From positions 41,935 to 105,934 of the forward strand of contig CAYMPJ010000013.1 in assembly GCA_964392325.1 (NCBI GenBank): a stretch of 64,000 nucleotides of DNA, read 5' to 3'. The stretch is from CALLPQ01 sp964392325 (GTDB taxonomy: Bacteria > Pseudomonadota > Alphaproteobacteria > Caulobacterales > Parvularculaceae). The notes below the pieces were generated by a model. The model had not been told where the DNA came from and searched no databases. It saw nothing but the letters and a program-made list of their open reading frames with translations. Below, in pieces: positions 45,433 to 54,830 of this stretch; the first letter of the stretch is position 1; each line of letters starts with the position of its first letter. The position numbers and the translations under genes were made by a program.

Positions 45433-45474
45433 CTGGTTCTTGATTGCGCTGCTGGTTTCCCCGAATGCGGGCGA

Positions 45475-45945
45475 TTAAAAAACCGGTCTGGCAATCATAA
45501 GCCAGATAATTGCAAGAACAGCAAAAAAGGCAGGAAATCCGCATACGAACCAAATTCGAAAGAGTTTATAATATTGCTGCGGCAGGGGGCTGCTTGTTTG
45601 GGCTGCCGTGCGCGCGAGGTTGCGCATTTTGTGTTGAATCCAGACAACGGGGAGCCAGAATAGTCCTGTAAAAATATAGAGTGCGATGGAGACAAGGATC
45701 CACCCTTGAGTTAGGGGCCATCCAATTTGTTGCGCCAGTAAGAGACCGGTTATCGGTTGGACGACAACAGCCGATGCGGTAAAAAGCCAATCGGCGATAA
45801 CGACAATTGAAGCGGTGTGGGCAATAATATGCGCATCTTTGGTGCGATGGGCCATGACCATAAAAAATGCGATACCAGCTCCGGTCCCAAGTAAAACCGT
45901 TGCGCCGATGACATGTGCCCAGCGTAAAAAATCGATCCAAGCCAT
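45475..45945 (-). CDS. DUF2269-type membrane protein
   Basis: 156 residues from ATG 45945 (the frame is open to 45984). Four to five predicted membrane helices: WIDFLRWAHVIGATVLLGTGAGIAFFMVMAHRTKD at the N-terminus, and QPITGLLLAQQIGWPLTQGWILVSIALYIFTGLFWLPVVWIQ in the middle, matching the DUF2269 family. Function unknown. It starts 10 bases after the upstream gene (45956) ends, so the two form an operon. Confidence 0.85.
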   Translation of the reverse strand: MAWIDFLRWAHVIGATVLLGTGAGIAFFMVMAHRTKDAHIIAHTASIVVIADWLFTASAVVVQPITGLLLAQQIGWPLTQGWILVSIALYIFTGLFWLPVVWIQHKMRNLARTAAQTSSPLPQQYYKLFRIWFVCGFPAFFAVLAIIWLMIARPVF

Positions 45946-45955
45946 TATTGCCCCT

Positions 45956-47248
45956 TTATCGCTCTTGCGCCAATGCGGCGACAATGGCCGCCAATGCTAT
46001 CGCCGGGAAGACTTTAATCATTGGCCCCAGCGGATCAACCCAGAGATTGGGCGCCATCATTGCCCCGCCAATAAGATAGGCGCTCGCTACTGCTATGGAA
46101 ACAAGGCAGGCGAGTCTCGTGAATGGGCGCACCGCGATTGCCGCTCCAACGAGGATATCGGTAAATGAACCGCCAATGACACTCATCAGTTGAAAGGTAC
46201 GGGGCACATCGGGATTAAAAACCCCCAGTGCCTGTTTAAATTGCCATAGCCCGATAATTCCCGATGTGATCCAGAAAATGCCCAACATAATGACCAGCCC
46301 AGGGAAAAGCAGCATCGCTCTAGCATAAATACGCTCTTGAATGGTTGAGGGCATTTGCGACAGGCTTTCTTCAAAGGATAATAATTTTTGTCCCGATCGT
46401 TCCTGCCATGAATTTGCGTCACCCGTGACATTGGCTTTTAAAACGCGAAGGGCGGCGCTGCGTAGCGGTGAGCGCCAGCCAAGCCAACCTGACATATCTG
46501 CAAATTTACTTGTAATTTTTGTCACTAACTCTGGCAGCCGCACAATTTGGATCGGTGTTTTAAAGCCGAGCCATTGTCGAAATCCCAAGATTACGTCCTG
46601 AAGCGTATGCGGCTCGGGTGAAACCAGATCAAAATCTTCGCCAGTAATATTCTTATCGATTGCAAGGCAGACTGCATTGGCGACATCTTCTACATAAACG
46701 GTTTGGATTTGCGTATCCGCAAGGGTGAGGGGTTGGATAATCGGGAAACCCGAAAGGGTGCGCAACAAGCTGGTGCCGCCATAGGCGTAGGGGGAGAGAA
46801 CCAATCCGGGGCGAAAGATCACCCAATCAAGCCCGCTTGCCTTAAGAGCGTTATCGGCTGCGGCTTTTGTTCTGTAAAATTGTGTATCCGAATCAGCGCG
46901 CGCGTCGGGGGCTGAAATTTGAATAAACTTTTTTGTCCCCCCGTTATCAGCCGATTTTATCAGGGCAATAATGGCCGTCTGCTGAATCTTGCTGACATCA
47001 TCCCCTAATCCGTTTTGCAAAACACCGGAGGCGTTGATAATGACATCAAAACTGTTTGTAATCTCATCCCAGCTTTTCGGTGTTGTCCGTGTCCTGAGGT
47101 CTGCTTCAATCCAGTCGATCTTGGGGTTTGACGCGCGGCCCTTTATTGCCGAGCGACCCAATCCCACAACCATGTGTCCATGGGAGTGTAGCGCCCTTAT
47201 AATGGCCGAGCCGATTAGCCCATATCCACCGATAACCAAAATGCGCAC
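45956..47248 (-). CDS. NAD(P)-binding SDR-like protein with DoxX-like membrane domain
   Basis: 430 residues. N-terminal Rossmann domain with ILVIGGYGLIGSAIIRAL (residues 3-20) and a NAD(P)H-binding/NmrA-type fold through about residue 290 (VIFRPGLVLSPYAYGGTSLLR). The C-terminal 130 residues carry four membrane helices (AMLLFPGLVIMLGIFWITSGIIGLWQ) like DoxX/DUF4345-type proteins. Such fusions are seen in many Proteobacteria, and their role is not established. Its upstream region is shared with the divergent TVP38 gene. Confidence 0.88.
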   Translation of the reverse strand: MRILVIGGYGLIGSAIIRALHSHGHMVVGLGRSAIKGRASNPKIDWIEADLRTRTTPKSWDEITNSFDVIINASGVLQNGLGDDVSKIQQTAIIALIKSADNGGTKKFIQISAPDARADSDTQFYRTKAAADNALKASGLDWVIFRPGLVLSPYAYGGTSLLRTLSGFPIIQPLTLADTQIQTVYVEDVANAVCLAIDKNITGEDFDLVSPEPHTLQDVILGFRQWLGFKTPIQIVRLPELVTKITSKFADMSGWLGWRSPLRSAALRVLKANVTGDANSWQERSGQKLLSFEESLSQMPSTIQERIYARAMLLFPGLVIMLGIFWITSGIIGLWQFKQALGVFNPDVPRTFQLMSVIGGSFTDILVGAAIAVRPFTRLACLVSIAVASAYLIGGAMMAPNLWVDPLGPMIKVFPAIALAAIVAALAQER

Positions 47249-47419
47249 GTTCTGTTCCCTTCATTCTATCTCTTTAAGTTGATTTAAGGAGAACGGACGT
47301 TTATTCCCCGCCTTACCGTTTTCTATCGTTTATCCTCTTATTCAGACTTGTTACAAAGGTACTTTGCGCCCAGCCTTTAAAATGGCTACTCTATCGGGGT
47401 CAAGCGCAGTAGGTTATGT

Positions 47420-48172
47420 ATGGTCGAAACATTTCGCCAAGTAATACGATCATTAGGTTCAATGGATGCCAGGGCTGCAAGCTCGGTGTTGATTTCACTG
47501 TTAATGCTTGTGTTTGTAATCGTCACCTTTTTCTACGGTCAAAAATGGTTGGCGATCAATGATGATGGCGCGTTAGCCGGTATTTTGTCCCGCATCTCCG
47601 CGTCGCCTTTCGCGATAGTGGGGGTCACGGGTATTTTCGTGATTTTGGCGCTTACCGGTTTCCCGCAAATTTTATTGATCACCGCAACAATTATTACCTT
47701 CGGAGTGATCAAGGGGGCAGCCTTTTCCTGGGCTGCGACAATGACGAGCGCAATCATTACCTTTTTGATCGGGAGACGCTTTGGCGCAAGATGGATTGGC
47801 GGCATCAGAAATGACCGCTTTGCTTCGACAATGGGGTTTTTGTCCCGTCATGGCGCTTTGGCAAGCGGATTGATTCGGGTTGTTCCCTCTGGCCCCTTTG
47901 TGGTGATCAATTCTGCTGCTGGCGCGGCGCGCATTCCCCTTTGGAAATATTCTCTGGGAACCGGAATTGGCATCATCCCTAAAATTGCGCTGGTTGCTAT
48001 TATTGGCGGTGTTGCGCCCATAGAGCCGTTTATGCGGGACGGGGTTGGGGGTGTGCTGGCCTTTTTTCAAAATAGCTCCCCATTTGACCTCTTATTGATC
48101 GCGCTTATTCTTCCTGGCTGGATCTTGTTTTTATTACTTATGCGTAAGCTTTTCCTATATTTGCGGGGATGA
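47420..48172 (+). CDS. TVP38/TMEM64 (VTT domain) family membrane protein
   Basis: 250 residues. A VTT/SNARE-associated-like domain: FPQILLITATIITFGVIKGAAFSWAATMTSAIITFLIGRRFG around residues 76-120, and RHGALASGLIRVVPSGPFVVINSAAGAARIPLWKYSLGTGIGIIPKIAL at about 150-200. Five to six helices. Homologues are inner-membrane scramblase-like proteins of the DedA superfamily; the substrate here is unknown. Upstream of the mre operon, on the same strand, with 129 bases between. Confidence 0.88.
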   Translation: MVETFRQVIRSLGSMDARAASSVLISLLMLVFVIVTFFYGQKWLAINDDGALAGILSRISASPFAIVGVTGIFVILALTGFPQILLITATIITFGVIKGAAFSWAATMTSAIITFLIGRRFGARWIGGIRNDRFASTMGFLSRHGALASGLIRVVPSGPFVVINSAAGAARIPLWKYSLGTGIGIIPKIALVAIIGGVAPIEPFMRDGVGGVLAFFQNSSPFDLLLIALILPGWILFLLLMRKLFLYLRG

Positions 48173-48301
48173 CCGGCTTGAGGGCAAAATAAAGGCAGAT
48201 TTTTTAGTCAATTATTGGTTTTGTTGACGATTTAGGAACGGATTAAGGTTAATTTTGTCCCGTAATAGGATATATACACATCAGAATCGGGATTTTACCA
48301 A

Positions 48302-49342
48302 ATGCTTTCAACTCTCTTCGGCATGCTTTCGGCTGACATGGCTATTGATCTTGGTACAGCCAATACGCTCGTTTATGTGAAAGGTCGCGGGGTTGCGCTA
48401 AATGAGCCCTCTGTTGTGGCGATTGAATCGCGCGGCGGCAAAAAGCTGGTACGGGCGGTGGGCGCTGAAGCCAAAGAGATGCTAGGGCGAACACCGGGCG
48501 AAATCGAAGCGATCCGGCCCATGCGTGACGGGGTTATTGCTGATTTTGAAGTCGCTGAAGCGATGATTAAATATTTTATTAAGAAAGTTCACCGGGGGCG
48601 CTATTTTGCGAGCCCGCGCATTATTGTGTGCGTGCCGTCAGGAGCAACAGCGGTTGAGCGCCGGGCCATTCAGGATTCTGCGCTTTCTGCAGGGGCCCGG
48701 AAAGTTGAGCTCATCGAAGAGCCGATGGCTGCTGCGATTGGTGCCGGTCTTCCGGTGACGGAAGCGACCGGTTCTATGGTTGTTGATATTGGCGGTGGGA
48801 CCACCGAGGTTGCGGTTCTTTCACTTGGGGGCATTGTCTATTCCCGCTCTGAAAGGGTTGGCGGCGACAAAATGGATGATGCGATCGTGAGCTATATCCG
48901 ACGCATGTATAATCTATTGATTGGCGAAGCCTCGGCTGAGCGTATCAAAAAGGAAGTTGGCTCTGCATTGGTCCCGGATGAAGGCGCAGGGACCACAATA
49001 CAGATTAAAGGCCGTGATTTGATGCACGGCGTGCCAAAAGAAGTGCGCATTGGCGAGAGTCAGGTCGCGGAAGCTTTAGCCGAGCCGGTTGCACAAATCA
49101 TTGAAGCGGTTCGCGTTGCTCTGGAGGCGACCCCCCCAGAATTGGCCGCAGATATTGTCGATACGGGCATTATGCTCACCGGGGGCGGGGCTTTGCTGCG
49201 CAATCTTGATCAGGTGCTTCGCGATGAAACAGGTCTGCCGGTCTCTGTTGCCGATGATCCGTTATCATGTGTCGCGCTGGGAACCGGGGCCGCATTGGAG
49301 AACACCAAGGAAATGCGCGGCGTGCTCTCCTCTGCTATTTAA
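48302..49342 (+). CDS. mreB: Rod-shape-determining actin homologue MreB
   Basis: Membrane-associated actin-like filament that directs lateral wall growth. 346 residues. Phosphate-1 DLGTANTLVYVKGRG, the connecting VADFEVAEAMIKYFI region, phosphate-2 DIGGGTTEVAVLSLGG, and the adenosine loop TGGGALLRNLD are present. The N-terminus LSTLFGMLSADMAIDLG includes the membrane-binding stretch. First gene of the elongasome operon mreB-mreC-mreD-mrdA-rodA. An imperfect hairpin lies between mreB and mreC. Confidence 0.97.
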   Translation: MLSTLFGMLSADMAIDLGTANTLVYVKGRGVALNEPSVVAIESRGGKKLVRAVGAEAKEMLGRTPGEIEAIRPMRDGVIADFEVAEAMIKYFIKKVHRGRYFASPRIIVCVPSGATAVERRAIQDSALSAGARKVELIEEPMAAAIGAGLPVTEATGSMVVDIGGGTTEVAVLSLGGIVYSRSERVGGDKMDDAIVSYIRRMYNLLIGEASAERIKKEVGSALVPDEGAGTTIQIKGRDLMHGVPKEVRIGESQVAEALAEPVAQIIEAVRVALEATPPELAADIVDTGIMLTGGGALLRNLDQVLRDETGLPVSVADDPLSCVALGTGAALENTKEMRGVLSSAI

Positions 49343-49345
49343 ACC

Positions 49346-49371
49346 GGATAAGGGTTTGTAAACCGCTATCC
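49346..49371 (+). other. Imperfect hairpin between mreB and mreC
   Basis: GGATA (49346-49350) with TATCC (49367-49371), enclosing GGTTT (49353-49357) with AAACC (49360-49364). A short T run (GGGTTTTGC) follows 8 bases later. It could act as a weak attenuator or processing site in the operon, setting more MreB than MreC. Confidence 0.35.
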
Positions 49372-49508
49372 TTGGCAGGGTTTTGCTTTGCGAATTTTCG
49401 TAAACGCGCTTATCTTCTTTATTGTGCTTGGTTCTGTTCGATTTGCGCACGGCGATCAGCTATATATATGATTGAAACAATAAATTTGGAAAGCCTGGTT
49501 TATTAATA

Positions 49509-50504
49509 ATGGAAGTTCTTGGTGAAGATCGTAGAGAAGGGTTAGGGCGTAAAGTTACGCCCCGCGTCAGCCTTTTTATGATGCTTTTAGTTTCAACAAT
49601 ACTTCTGCTCTCCAGCCTTTATTCGGCTGAGGCCTCCGTCTTTCGCAAAGCGCGAGAAGGGGTCCTTGATGTCACGCAACCCTTTTTATCCACTTTCGCC
49701 GCACCAATAAATTTTTTGAATTCTGTCTTTGGCTCCGTTGGAGATTATTTTAACGTTGTGGATGAAAACCGCATTCTGCGTCAGGAAAATGCGCAATTGC
49801 GTCAATGGATGGAGGAAGCATTAGCCTTGCGCGAGCTGGTTTCCGTTTTTGAAAAATTGCAAACCTATGAAACACCGCCCGACATTATACCGATTGACGC
49901 CCATGTAATTAGCGATTCAAATGATGTTTTTGCTAAATCCATGATTGTCAATGCAGGCCAGTCCGAGAAAGTCCGTGTAGGAATGGCTGTTGTGAATGAG
50001 GCGGGTCTGATTGGTCGCATCATTGAGGCGGGAGGCAATGCATCACGGGTATTATTGCTAACCGATATTCAAAGTCGCATTCCGGTTTATGTTGAAGGGG
50101 CTAATATTGAAGGCATTCTGGTCGGGCGCACCGGTGAACGCCCGGTTATTCGTTTTACCAATCAGGTTTTTACTAAAACGCTGGAGCGCGGCGCGCGGGT
50201 TCTAACATCAGGGTCAGGGGGCGTCATGCCCAGCAATATCCCCGTCGGGACATTGTATGACGTCTCGCAGGAAGCAATTTCAATTGATTTGCTTGTTGAT
50301 TACACAAAAACCCGTTTAGTGCGTGTGTTGGACTATGATTTTCCAGAAATTGTGCCTGTCGAAATACCCTCTTCTGAAGAGGCAGCAGTGCAAACCCCGC
50401 AAGAAGATCAAGCAGGGGCGAATGCATCTTCGCAAGAGGATGGACAGACAACCCCGCCAACACCTCAAACTGGCGCAACGCCAGTCAATGAGGGAGCGCG
50501 GTAA
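49509..50504 (+). CDS. mreC: Rod-shape-determining protein MreC
   Basis: Periplasmic scaffold of the elongasome. 331 residues: cytoplasmic N-tail, membrane helix at about 19-41 (VSLFMMLLVSTILLLSSLY), coiled coil (about 83-115; DENRILRQENAQLRQWMEEALALRELVS), beta domains (about 125-275) and a Pro/Gln/Thr-rich tail of 50 residues that most MreC proteins lack or vary. VISDSNDVFAKSMIVNAGQSEKVRVGMAVVNEAGLIGRI is the typical core. No ribosome-binding site is evident before the ATG. Confidence 0.95.
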   Translation: MEVLGEDRREGLGRKVTPRVSLFMMLLVSTILLLSSLYSAEASVFRKAREGVLDVTQPFLSTFAAPINFLNSVFGSVGDYFNVVDENRILRQENAQLRQWMEEALALRELVSVFEKLQTYETPPDIIPIDAHVISDSNDVFAKSMIVNAGQSEKVRVGMAVVNEAGLIGRIIEAGGNASRVLLLTDIQSRIPVYVEGANIEGILVGRTGERPVIRFTNQVFTKTLERGARVLTSGSGGVMPSNIPVGTLYDVSQEAISIDLLVDYTKTRLVRVLDYDFPEIVPVEIPSSEEAAVQTPQEDQAGANASSQEDGQTTPPTPQTGATPVNEGAR

Positions 50505-50531
50505 ATCATGATCAGGAGCACAGAGCGATAA

Positions 50532-51044
50532 ATGAGCGAAAGAGCTGATATCGTTTCTAGAATGGTGAAAGGTATCGCGCCTTTTGCCACGGGCTTGCTT
50601 GGAGTGTTCTTACTTGCATTGCCAGTGCGTTTGTTCGGTGGGTATGTGCCAATGCCGATTATTCCGTTGGCGGTTGTTTTTTTCTGGACCTTGCATGATC
50701 CCGAACGCCTACCTTCTTCTGCGGTTTTCTTTATTGGCTTATTTCAAGATGCCCTTACCGGTACACCGTTTGGCCTTTGGTCCACGGTGTATTTGAGTAT
50801 GAAATTTATTGTTTTGTCACAGCGGTCATATTTTTTGGGCCGTGAGCCGCAAGTTATATGGATAGGTTTTATGCTTGCTGCAGGCGGGGCTGCTCTATTG
50901 GTCTGGTTGGTGATGAGTTTAATGGCCGGATTTACTTTGCCGATGTTGCCGCTTGGTATTCAGTTGGCAGCGACGATTTTTTTCTACCCTGTGTTTGGGC
51001 GGTTGTTCCGTCAGATCAGGCAACGCGTTCGAGTGGAAGTATAG
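50532..51044 (+). CDS. mreD: Rod-shape-determining protein MreD
   Basis: 170 residues, five predicted membrane helices, in the standard position after mreC. Contains FWTLHDPERLPSSAVFFIGLFQDALTGTPFGLWSTVYLSM, matching the MreD motif. Its stop lies one base before the ATG of mrdA at 51046, so the two are coupled. Confidence 0.93.
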   Translation: MSERADIVSRMVKGIAPFATGLLGVFLLALPVRLFGGYVPMPIIPLAVVFFWTLHDPERLPSSAVFFIGLFQDALTGTPFGLWSTVYLSMKFIVLSQRSYFLGREPQVIWIGFMLAAGGAALLVWLVMSLMAGFTLPMLPLGIQLAATIFFYPVFGRLFRQIRQRVRVEV

Positions 51045-51045
51045 T

Positions 51046-52974
51046 ATGTTGATGAATATAAATGGTCAGGACCCTGAGCGCCAATCAACGTTTACGCGCC
51101 GGACATTTCTTTTTAGTGCAGCGCTCACAGGTCTTTTCGGAACTGTCGGGATGCGCTTGGCGCAGTTGCAACTTTCCGAACATGAACGCTATGTTGAACT
51201 TGCCAGAGAAAACCAGTTTAACCGCCGTGTGCTAACCCCCTTGCGCGGTGAAATTCTGGATCGCTTCGGAAATAAAATCGCAACAAATCGAAAAAATTTC
51301 CGTGTGCTTCTTATTCCGGAGCAAACCCGGGATCTCGAAAAAACCCTGGATGCGCTTGGCGAAATCATCGAAATAACCGATGATCGGCGGTTACGTATTC
51401 GCAGGCAGATCAGGCGTCGCGGGAGTTTTACTCCGGTGCAGATCGCCGAAAATCTTGATTGGGATGTTTTTTCAAAGATTAATTTTGAGGTTCCCTATCT
51501 TCCCGGTATCTTGCCGGAAGTGGGGAGAACCAGAGATTATCCGCTCGGTAATGGGGGCGCATTTGTTGTGGGTTACGTTGGTGCGCCCACGGATTCCGAT
51601 CTTAAAGAGCAAACCGCACCTGAACAACGCACTCTCTTACGCCAACCGGGTTTTAAGGTTGGCCGCGAGGGGTTAGAGCGTCGCTATGATACAGAGCTGC
51701 GCGGTAATGCCGGCGAAATGTTGGTCAAGGTAAACGCCCATGGCCGCGTGATTGAAGAAGTCAACGACGGCTTGAAAGAACCCGAGCAGGGCCAACGTTT
51801 GGCGCTCACCATCGATGCCGAGTTGCAAATGGCAGCGATGCAGGCGCTGGGGGATAATTCGGGATCGGCGGTCGTGCTCGATGTTAAAACCGGTGAGATT
51901 CTGGTGCTTGCGTCAACACCCGCTTTCGATCCCAATAAATTCAATGTCGGCATCGATCAAAATCTGTGGCGCGAGTTAAATTCTGATCCGACAAAGCCAT
52001 TGGTCAATAAACCGCTCAGCGGCGTCTATCCACCGGGCTCAACCTATAAGCTGATTAGCGCAATCGCCGCGCAGGAAGCGGGACTGAGCATTAATTTTGG
52101 TGCGCGCTGTCGTGGCTCCATCCGTTTTGGCGGCGAGACCCGCCGATGCTGGAAACGAAGTGGCCATGGCTGGATGAATATGCGCAACGCGATCAAGAAT
52201 TCGTGCGATGTATGGTTTTATGAAGTTGCCAAACAGCTGGAAGTCGATGTGCTCGCTGATGTGTCACGGCGTTTTGGGCTTGGGCAAGTTTTTGAAATCG
52301 GTATTCCCGGCCAGAGAAAAGGCGTGGTGCCAGATCGTAAATGGAAACGCGATTATTTTGCCGGTAATCCTGAAAATCAGGAATGGTTTGGCGGCGAGAC
52401 CCTATCGGTTATTATTGGACAGGGATATGTTTCTTCAACGCCGCTGCAATTGGCGGTGATGACTGCGCGTATTGCATCTGGAAAAGCGGTGCGCCCGACA
52501 TTGGTGCGCGGTGTTGGGGAGCGTATTATCCCGATTGCAACGGCGCCCGATATTGATGTTGACCCCTCTTTTCTAAATATTGTTCATGAGGGAATGAGTG
52601 CGGTGGTCAATGAGGCCGGCGGGACGGCCCGGCGCGCACGTCTTGAGAATAAAGATATTTTAATGGCTGGAAAAACGGGAACTTCCCAAGTTGCCAGCCT
52701 CCAGCGTGATCCGGTAACGGGGCGTATACTGAAAAACTCTGAATTACCATGGCGCCTTCGCGATCATGCGTTATTTGTTGCCTTTGCCCCGCTTGAAAAC
52801 CCGCGTTACGCCGCCGCCGTTGTTATCGAGCACGGTGAGAGTGGCTCGCGCGCCGCCGCGCCGGTGGCTAAAAAAATCATGGATGCGGTCATGAAAAAAG
52901 ACCCCGCACAAAAAACGCCATTCGATCCACGCGTCGCTGGTTTGGTTTCTAAATCGGGAAAGCTGGAATTATAA
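51046..52974 (+). CDS. mrdA: Penicillin-binding protein 2 (peptidoglycan transpeptidase)
   Basis: Class B PBP of the elongasome. 642 residues from ATG 51046. The frame continues upstream within mreD but those residues are an mreD shadow. Membrane anchor about 23-42 (TFLFSAALTGLFGTVGMRLAQL), pedestal domain with LTPLRGEILDRFGNKIATN, transpeptidase motifs SxxK as PPGSTYKLISAIA near 330, SxN-equivalent IKNSCDVWFYEVAK near 385, and KTG as MAGKTGTSQVAS near 543. Followed by rodA, its glycosyltransferase partner, with no gap. Confidence 0.96.
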   Translation: MLMNINGQDPERQSTFTRRTFLFSAALTGLFGTVGMRLAQLQLSEHERYVELARENQFNRRVLTPLRGEILDRFGNKIATNRKNFRVLLIPEQTRDLEKTLDALGEIIEITDDRRLRIRRQIRRRGSFTPVQIAENLDWDVFSKINFEVPYLPGILPEVGRTRDYPLGNGGAFVVGYVGAPTDSDLKEQTAPEQRTLLRQPGFKVGREGLERRYDTELRGNAGEMLVKVNAHGRVIEEVNDGLKEPEQGQRLALTIDAELQMAAMQALGDNSGSAVVLDVKTGEILVLASTPAFDPNKFNVGIDQNLWRELNSDPTKPLVNKPLSGVYPPGSTYKLISAIAAQEAGLSINFGARCRGSIRFGGETRRCWKRSGHGWMNMRNAIKNSCDVWFYEVAKQLEVDVLADVSRRFGLGQVFEIGIPGQRKGVVPDRKWKRDYFAGNPENQEWFGGETLSVIIGQGYVSSTPLQLAVMTARIASGKAVRPTLVRGVGERIIPIATAPDIDVDPSFLNIVHEGMSAVVNEAGGTARRARLENKDILMAGKTGTSQVASLQRDPVTGRILKNSELPWRLRDHALFVAFAPLENPRYAAAVVIEHGESGSRAAAPVAKKIMDAVMKKDPAQKTPFDPRVAGLVSKSGKLEL

Positions 52975-54096
52975 ATGGCAACACCGATTTTACAAAGCTC
53001 CCATCGTGGCCTGAGAGAGCGCATCCAACATATAAACTGGTTTTTAATCCTTGCACTCACTATATTGGCGGGAGCGGGCACGGCAACATTGTTTTCCGTT
53101 GCGGGGGGAAGCTGGACACCGTGGGCCTTTAAACATGCGGCGCGCTATGGCGTTGCGCTTGTTTTGTTAATCGGGATTGGTCTGGTCAATATCCGCCACT
53201 GGATGAAGCTTGCATATCCGATTTATTTCTTTGCCTTGCTTGCTCTGGCCGCTGTGCCTTTTATCGGTTCAGTAAACCAAGGGGCCCAGCGCTGGTTAGA
53301 ATTTGGCAGTTTTCAGTTTCAACCTTCCGAAGCCATGAAGATTGGTCTCGTGATGGCTCTTGCAAAATATTATCATGGTCTTCGCGCTGAACAGGTCTCT
53401 CATCTTTTATATCTTATACCGCCCCTACTGATGATTGGCGCGCCGGTTGGACTGGTATTCATACAGCCCGATCTTGGTACCGCGATCTTGCTCGCCTCTA
53501 CCGGCGCCGCGATTGTTTTTGTTGCGGGGCTTAGCTGGCGTATTGGTTTTCTCGGGGTTCTGACAGCGATTTTTGGTGCTTACGGCGCTTATCGTTTTGA
53601 TATTTTAAAACCCTATCAGCTGGAGCGAATTTTAACTTTCATGAATCCCGAACGCGATCCGCTGGGGCAGGGCTATCACCTAACCCAGTCAAAAATTGCC
53701 CTCGGGTCGGGGGGGCTGAGCGGTAAAGGCTATATGGAGGGAACACAAAGTCAGTTGAAGTTTCTCCCGGAAATGCATACCGATTTTATTTTTACGATCT
53801 TTGGCGAGGAGTTCGGGTTTATCGGGGCGCTCGCCTTATTGCTCACCTACCTTTCGGTGATCCTTGCCGGGGTCGGGGTCGCGTTGAAGTCAAAGAACCA
53901 TTTTGCCCGGCTCACCGTTATCGGCGTTTGCGTGACCTTTGCCAGCTATGTCCTGATTAATACAGGTATGGTGATGGGCATGGCGCCGGTAGTGGGTGTG
54001 CCCTTGCCGTTAGTTTCCTATGGGGGCACGGTGATGTTGACGATTATGGGGGGCTTTGGCCTCGTCATGAGTGCCCATATCTATAATGAGAAATAG
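52975..54096 (+). CDS. rodA: Rod-shape-determining peptidoglycan polymerase RodA
   Basis: SEDS-family glycosyltransferase, 373 residues, about ten membrane helices. Motifs: NQGAQRWLEFGSFQFQPSEAMKIGLVMALAKYYHG (residues about 101-135), LVFIQPDLGTAILLASTGAAI, and the C-terminal PLPLVSYGGTVMLTIMGGFGLVMS. LPEMHTDFIFTIFGEEFGFIGALALLL is the diagnostic fifth-loop motif with catalytic Asp. ATG directly follows the mrdA stop, so they are co-translated as a pair. End of the operon; a weak GC-rich dyad follows but no T run. Confidence 0.96.
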   Translation: MATPILQSSHRGLRERIQHINWFLILALTILAGAGTATLFSVAGGSWTPWAFKHAARYGVALVLLIGIGLVNIRHWMKLAYPIYFFALLALAAVPFIGSVNQGAQRWLEFGSFQFQPSEAMKIGLVMALAKYYHGLRAEQVSHLLYLIPPLLMIGAPVGLVFIQPDLGTAILLASTGAAIVFVAGLSWRIGFLGVLTAIFGAYGAYRFDILKPYQLERILTFMNPERDPLGQGYHLTQSKIALGSGGLSGKGYMEGTQSQLKFLPEMHTDFIFTIFGEEFGFIGALALLLTYLSVILAGVGVALKSKNHFARLTVIGVCVTFASYVLINTGMVMGMAPVVGVPLPLVSYGGTVMLTIMGGFGLVMSAHIYNEK

Positions 54097-54259
54097 AGTG
54101 GCAGCCCACATGCCTTTTAGCCGGCCCTGCGCCGGTTAAGGGAGCATCACACCTCAAAAGCGCGTCATCACTCCGGAAAAATACCCCTTTGGAAAATCTA
54201 TCCCTAAAAGCGTCATTTTAAGACTTGCAAAGCGCTCAAACTCATGGTTTTTGGGGAGT

Positions 54260-54351
54260 GGATAGGTGGCCGAGTGGTCGAAGGCGCTCCCCTGCTAAGG
54301 GAGTAGGCGGGTTGAACCGTCTCGAGGGTTCGAATCCCTTCCTGTCCGCCA
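54260..54351 (+). tRNA. tRNA-Ser (GCT)
   Basis: 92 bases with encoded CCA. Acceptor GGATAGG pairs with CCTGTCC, long variable arm typical of serine tRNA, anticodon loop CTGCTAA with GCT at 54294-54296, anticodon stem CTCCC/GGGAG, and T-arm GAGGG/CCCTT region. Reads AGC/AGU. Confidence 0.95.
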
Positions 54352-54730
54352 CTAATTCATTGAAATCAAATGATAATTTTGAACGCCGTGTTTCCCTATT
54401 TATCTCGGAAAATTATCCAAAAAACGGCCTAAAGGCACGCAACTCGGCAAAAAAGAGTCGATAGCCTTTCCTGCCGTCGTCAAATAACTGGGATTGTACG
54501 GTGCATAGACTTCGGTGATCGACAGGTTTCGTCAAAAGTTGCGCTTGATATTAATTCAATGACGAAATCCCGACCGCGAAGCTGGTTTTTATTTAACTAT
54601 AAATTGCCTTCGATGGAAGGCCGATCTAGCTGGAGCCTTCATACAGCGAAAGCCAGATCGGCCGGTTTTATTATCTCAGAAAATTCTCAGGAATGCTCAC
54701 AGCTCACGTAGTCAAAACAAAAAAATTTCC

Positions 54731-54774
54731 TTCGATGATCCTTTCCACTAAATTCGATGATCCTTTCCACTAAA
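54731..54774. repeat. Perfect 22-bp tandem duplication
   Basis: TTCGATGATCCTTTCCAC plus TAAA occurs at 54731-54752 and again at 54753-54774 without a mismatch. The second copy abuts the RTX-gene terminator. A recent slippage event is the simplest explanation. Confidence 0.9.
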
Positions 54775-54803
54775 AAAGAGCTGGGCGTTAACCCAGCTCT
54801 TTT
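54774..54803. terminator. Bidirectional terminator of the RTX gene
   Basis: AAAAGAGCTGGG (54774-54785) pairs with CCCAGCTCTTTT (54792-54803), a 12-bp stem with a 6-base loop and flanking A/T runs. It lies 27 bases past the stop of the minus-strand RTX gene. Confidence 0.93.
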
Positions 54804-54830
54804 ATGTCCTGATAATTCTGATAATTGATA

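Larger units (their letters stand above)
54352..54830. other. Gene-free stretch with dyads, tandem repeat and terminator
   Basis: 479 bases between tRNA-Ser and the RTX gene. It contains GGCCGATCT (54619-54627) paired with AGATCGGCC (54655-54663), a 22-bp tandem duplication, and a terminator facing the RTX gene, the last two listed separately. No open frame is convincing. Confidence 0.6.
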
